Below, piece after piece: positions 62,750 to 64,000 of a stretch of DNA of 64,000 nucleotides (positions within the stretch are counted from its first letter, which is position 1; each line of letters starts with the position of its first letter). Location of the stretch: positions 62,001 through 126,000 of the forward strand of contig NZ_JAOAMV010000005.1 in assembly GCF_025154015.1 (NCBI RefSeq), given 5' to 3'. Made by a program: the position numbers and the translations under genes. The notes beneath the pieces were generated by a model. The model had not been told where the DNA came from. It did not search any database and was given only the letters and a program-made list of their open reading frames with translations. The DNA is from Tsuneonella litorea. GTDB taxonomy: Bacteria > Pseudomonadota > Alphaproteobacteria > Sphingomonadales > Sphingomonadaceae.

Positions 62750-64000
62750 TCACGCGGCAGCAAACGACCTGGCAAAGGCGGCGTGGCGGGCCTCGACCTC
62801 GCGGATCTCGGGGCCCGAGAGGTGTATGCGCGCCTGTTCGAGCAGGAGGTCGCCCTGCCGCTCGAGGTCCTTGCGTCGGCTTTCGTCGTCGAGAGTCGAG
62901 CCGGCATCGCGCAGCGCGTCGAGCATGACCAGCGCGGCGATCCGGTTCGTCGCCACCCCGCTGCGAATGGCTCCGAACCCGCGGGCGAGGAAGTGCGCAT
63001 AATCGTCGTTCATCGGGATCACCAGGTCCTCGCCCTCGTCGTCGGCGGCGTTGATCCGCATCCGCAGGTCGCGCGCGCCGATCCGCGCGGTTGCCGCGCC
63101 GAGCCAGTGAATGGCGGTGATCGCGGTGAACGGATCGTTGATGCCCGGCGACAATGCTCGCAGGCCGATCTCGACGAGTTCGTCGATCAGGAACTGGAGG
63201 TCCTGGTAGGGTGTCCGGGCGCTGCCGAGGGACAGGCAATCGCGTATGTCCTCGTGGGGCGGGTCGTGGCTTTCCCCATCCTCGCCAGGGCACCAGTAGG
63301 CGATCGTTACCAGGGGATGGATAAAGTCGCCCGCGCGCACGTCGAGCAGAACCTTGCCCCGATGATCTTCGGCGACGGCGTGCAGCCGCTTGAAGTCGAG
63401 CACCTGGACATAGCCGGTGCGCTCGGCGCGCACGGGGACGCCCCCGTTCTTCGACGTGATGCGGTCACCGGTATTGGCGTCGGGGTAGATCTCGTCGATC
63501 TCCTTGAGCAGGCGCCGCCCGATCCCGCTGAGGACCGTGTTGATGCGGATCGACGAAGGAACGTGGTTCAGGAAATAGACCAGCACCGCCACCGCAATCG
63601 CCATGAGCAGGTAGGCGACCAGCAGCGACAGCTGGGGCACGAATCCGGGCAGCGAATCCTCGCCCGGCGCGAGGAGGGTGGACTCGTCCTCGCGCCGCAC
63701 GCTGCGCAGCACGGTGATGGCGTAGACGAAGGTCCCGATGAAGGTCGCCAGGCTGATCTGGTTGCCGCGATCCTCCATGAAGTTGTTGAGCAGGCGCGGC
63801 CCGTAGTTGCCGCTCGCATAGGCGACCGCCGCGATCGTGATGGAAAACACGGTCGAGGCTACCCCGATCATCGAGCCGGCGATGATGTTGAGCATCGTGC
63901 TCGCGCTCTGCGGGCGCGCGGGCTGGATCGCCGATACCTCGCCAAGCCAGCTGGCAAAACCGTTGCGGTCGAGCCAGAGGGTGCAGATAGCCAGCGCCAG
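62750..64000 (-). CDS. DUF2254 membrane protein, cut by right edge
   Basis: The reading frame stays open through the window edge, giving 416 visible residues; an internal Met at 63895 is not the start, because the 35 codons before it encode a coherent family segment (LWLDRNGFASWLGEV). The visible protein has membrane segments near residues 38-60, 80-100 and 130-150, then a long soluble part with YWCPGEDGESHDPPHEDIRDC near 245 and LRALSPGINDPFTAI near 290, both DUF2254 hallmarks. Function unknown. The N-terminal helices are beyond the edge. Confidence 0.87.
   Translation of the reverse strand: MALAICTLWLDRNGFASWLGEVSAIQPARPQSASTMLNIIAGSMIGVASTVFSITIAAVAYASGNYGPRLLNNFMEDRGNQISLATFIGTFVYAITVLRSVRREDESTLLAPGEDSLPGFVPQLSLLVAYLLMAIAVAVLVYFLNHVPSSIRINTVLSGIGRRLLKEIDEIYPDANTGDRITSKNGGVPVRAERTGYVQVLDFKRLHAVAEDHRGKVLLDVRAGDFIHPLVTIAYWCPGEDGESHDPPHEDIRDCLSLGSARTPYQDLQFLIDELVEIGLRALSPGINDPFTAITAIHWLGAATARIGARDLRMRINAADDEGEDLVIPMNDDYAHFLARGFGAIRSGVATNRIAALVMLDALRDAGSTLDDESRRKDLERQGDLLLEQARIHLSGPEIREVEARHAAFARSFAAA

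Noticed and set aside
1-64000. CRISPR array, prophage or insertion sequence
   Set aside because: I found no regularly spaced repeats, transposase, integrase or phage structural genes on either strand.

Overview
The window is GC-rich, densely packed DNA from an alphaproteobacterium. I infer Sphingomonadales, possibly Erythrobacteraceae, from gene content: an NDUFA12-type complex I accessory gene, DUF2155 lipoprotein, tRNA-Trp/secE/nusG/rplKA cluster, a polyhydroxyalkanoate-system protein, a TonB receptor and many lipid-catabolism genes. No plasmid, phage, transposase, rRNA or CRISPR signature was seen. Most genes form compact runs with ATGA or GTGA start/stop overlaps, so translational coupling is common.

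Left edge (1-5.6 kb): a partial unknown gene, a gene-free stretch with a perfect 22-bp palindrome, and a decayed 3' fragment of a VOC-family gene. Then come wecC and wecB (UDP-ManNAcA synthesis), an intact VOC gene, a 50-residue small protein and hppD (tyrosine catabolism), all on the minus strand. The wecB-wecC pair lies exactly between the intact VOC gene and the VOC fragment, which looks like the scar of an insertion or duplication.

5.6-13.6 kb is an acyl-CoA catabolism block: thiolase, enoyl-CoA hydratase, alpha-methylacyl-CoA racemase, an unusual M20 peptidase-like protein, an alpha/beta hydrolase, long-chain-type acyl-CoA dehydrogenase and a DECR-type 2,4-dienoyl-CoA reductase. Two divergent promoter regions here share a 16-bp dyad that suggests one regulator.

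13.6-28.4 kb holds an NHEJ operon (ku, mgtC-like, ligD), a polyhydroxyalkanoate/XpaC/TelA trio, DUF389 plus a HExxH protein, a fatty acyl-AMP ligase, recX, a DUF192 lipoprotein, NDUFA12, a DUF2155 lipoprotein and aat. 28.4-31.3 kb is the translation/transcription core: tRNA-Trp, a 49-residue small protein, secE, nusG, rplK, rplA.

31.3-46.7 kb has a membrane class III nucleotide cyclase, then a long minus-strand run: cheA-cheW-cheY-cheB-cheR, a GGDEF-EAL protein and a receptor without a periplasmic domain, followed by a DUF305/LVIVD copper-type protein, a Baeyer-Villiger-like monooxygenase, a CinA-like protein and a polysaccharide deacetylase.

46.8-64 kb contains a fused 5-oxoprolinase with DUF2891, MATE and MFS exporters, a class II aldolase, an orphan [2Fe-2S] subunit, a Fur-box-controlled siderophore receptor, arsC, a phospholipid methyltransferase-like protein, lipB, an Old Yellow Enzyme, an EamA transporter and a DUF2254 gene cut by the right edge.
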